A stretch of 53,533 bases of DNA, from assembly GCF_003259365.1 (NCBI RefSeq), contig NZ_QLLY01000030.1:1-53533 (forward strand), given 5' to 3'. A program made the position numbers and the translations under genes. The stretch comes from Streptomyces sp. PsTaAH-137. Lineage in GTDB: Bacteria; Actinomycetota; Actinomycetes; Streptomycetales; Streptomycetaceae. Position 1 is the first letter of the stretch. Each line of letters starts with the position of its first letter. This document shows positions 53,219-53,533 of this stretch, piece by piece. The notes below the pieces were generated by a model. That model did not search any database, was not told where the DNA came from, and was given only the letters and a program-made list of their open reading frames with translations.

Positions 53219-53458
53219 TCACGTGGCCGGTGCGATCACGGCGTCTACGGATCGTCCGTCGACGATCATCAAAAGTCCGCTCGGGATGTTCGCGATTCCC
53301 TGAACGTGTTGGTGCGTGCTCAGATCGCTCGGCTGCCCCATACGCACTGAGGGGGAGCTCACCGGATCGGAGAGGGGCAGCTCGTCATCACGCTGGCAGT
53401 GCGCCAAAAACGCCACCGAGCTGCTCAACTTCCGCCTGCTGCCGAGGCTGAAGAACAT
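53219..53458 (-). CDS. Possible second YrhB/Imm35-like small gene
   Basis: A 79-residue frame with VAFLAHCQRDDELPLSDPV and QGIANIPSGLLMIVDGRSVDAV. The IPSGLLMIVDGRSV stretch takes the place of the PxLVDxxTG strand of YrhB/Imm35 proteins. It shares its N-terminal sequence with the broken gene at 52939-53164. The start is uncertain and the N-terminal ten residues look unlike the neighbour. The last 75 bases of the window hold no recognised gene. Confidence 0.4.
   Translation of the reverse strand: MFFSLGSRRKLSSSVAFLAHCQRDDELPLSDPVSSPSVRMGQPSDLSTHQHVQGIANIPSGLLMIVDGRSVDAVIAPAT
53370..53423. repeat. Direct repeat copy 2 (about 54 bases)
   Basis: Partner of 53087-53143; the shared core reads GTCATC(G/A)CGCTGGC(T/A)GTGCGC on the plus strand. 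It marks a duplication of the small immunity-like gene. Confidence 0.6.
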
Positions 53459-53533
53459 CGGCAGCAGGCGCCTGCACCGCCCGGACGACTCCCTGACCGA
53501 CTGGCGGGCGCTCGGCAGTTCGCTGACGACCCG

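Noticed and set aside
53087..53423. Pair of 55-base repeats as attachment sites
   Set aside because: The copies are diverged and code for the same protein segment in the same frame, so gene duplication explains them better.

Overview
The window looks like accessory DNA of a Streptomyces or very close actinomycete. G+C is very high, with G/C-rich third codon positions. It carries mycothiol-type DinB proteins, DUF3159, DUF6009, DipZ, an ScfR/RamB-type regulator and many TetR, LysR and AraC regulators. At least six transposase remnants from the IS5, IS110 and Mu/rve types lie among the genes. This mix of real genes, frameshifted genes and IS scars is typical of a chromosome arm or an integrated linear plasmid; that placement is an inference.

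Left part, 1-11.5 kb. An IS5-type transposase N-terminus runs off the left edge. Then come divergent NmrA/TetR genes with twin palindromic operators, a LysR gene divergent from a DUF1772 membrane protein, a hypothetical protein, an IS-derived chimeric reading frame, a lipoprotein, a DinB protein, a nitroreductase, a broken maleylpyruvate isomerase-like gene, and a TetR divergent from a short-chain dehydrogenase with a direct-repeat operator. Most are redox or detoxification enzymes, three of them beside a divergent regulator.

Centre, 11.5-31.6 kb. A catabolic-type acetolactate synthase converges on an FMN/Fe-S glutamate-synthase-like protein across two hairpins. A DUF1800/DUF1501 secreted-protein pair follows, then two tandem TetR paralogues that share an operator motif, a DUF3159 membrane protein, an S9 peptidase, a degenerate rifampin ADP-ribosyltransferase (Arr)-like gene, an alpha/beta hydrolase, an AraC regulator, an APH-type kinase, a second NmrA paralogue and a CpdA-like metallophosphoesterase.

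Right part, 31.6-53.5 kb. A full NACHT STAND NTPase (candidate anti-phage protein) sits next to a decayed Mu-type transposase. Next are DipZ, a lipoprotein, an in-frame fusion of an IS5 transposase N-terminus with the C-terminal part of an ScfR/RamB regulator, and a Bcp peroxiredoxin. From 41.9 to 47.6 kb lies an island with conflict-system flavour: a frameshifted SUKH immunity-type gene, a membrane-anchored glutaredoxin, a frameshifted DUF1963-like gene, a double zinc-ribbon protein, an ankyrin protein, and a ThiF (E1-like) plus JAB/JAMM peptidase pair with overlapping ATGA. An IS5 scar has removed the N-terminal part of the ThiF protein. An IS110 remnant, two hypothetical genes, a broken plasmid/phage primase-helicase, DUF6009 and YrhB/Imm35-like remnants close the window.

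The most interesting items are the ThiF-JAB remnant of a bacterial ubiquitin-like pathway, the NACHT gene, the two IS-generated chimeric reading frames, and the pattern of single-base frameshifts on the right. No CRISPR array, tRNA or rRNA was seen.
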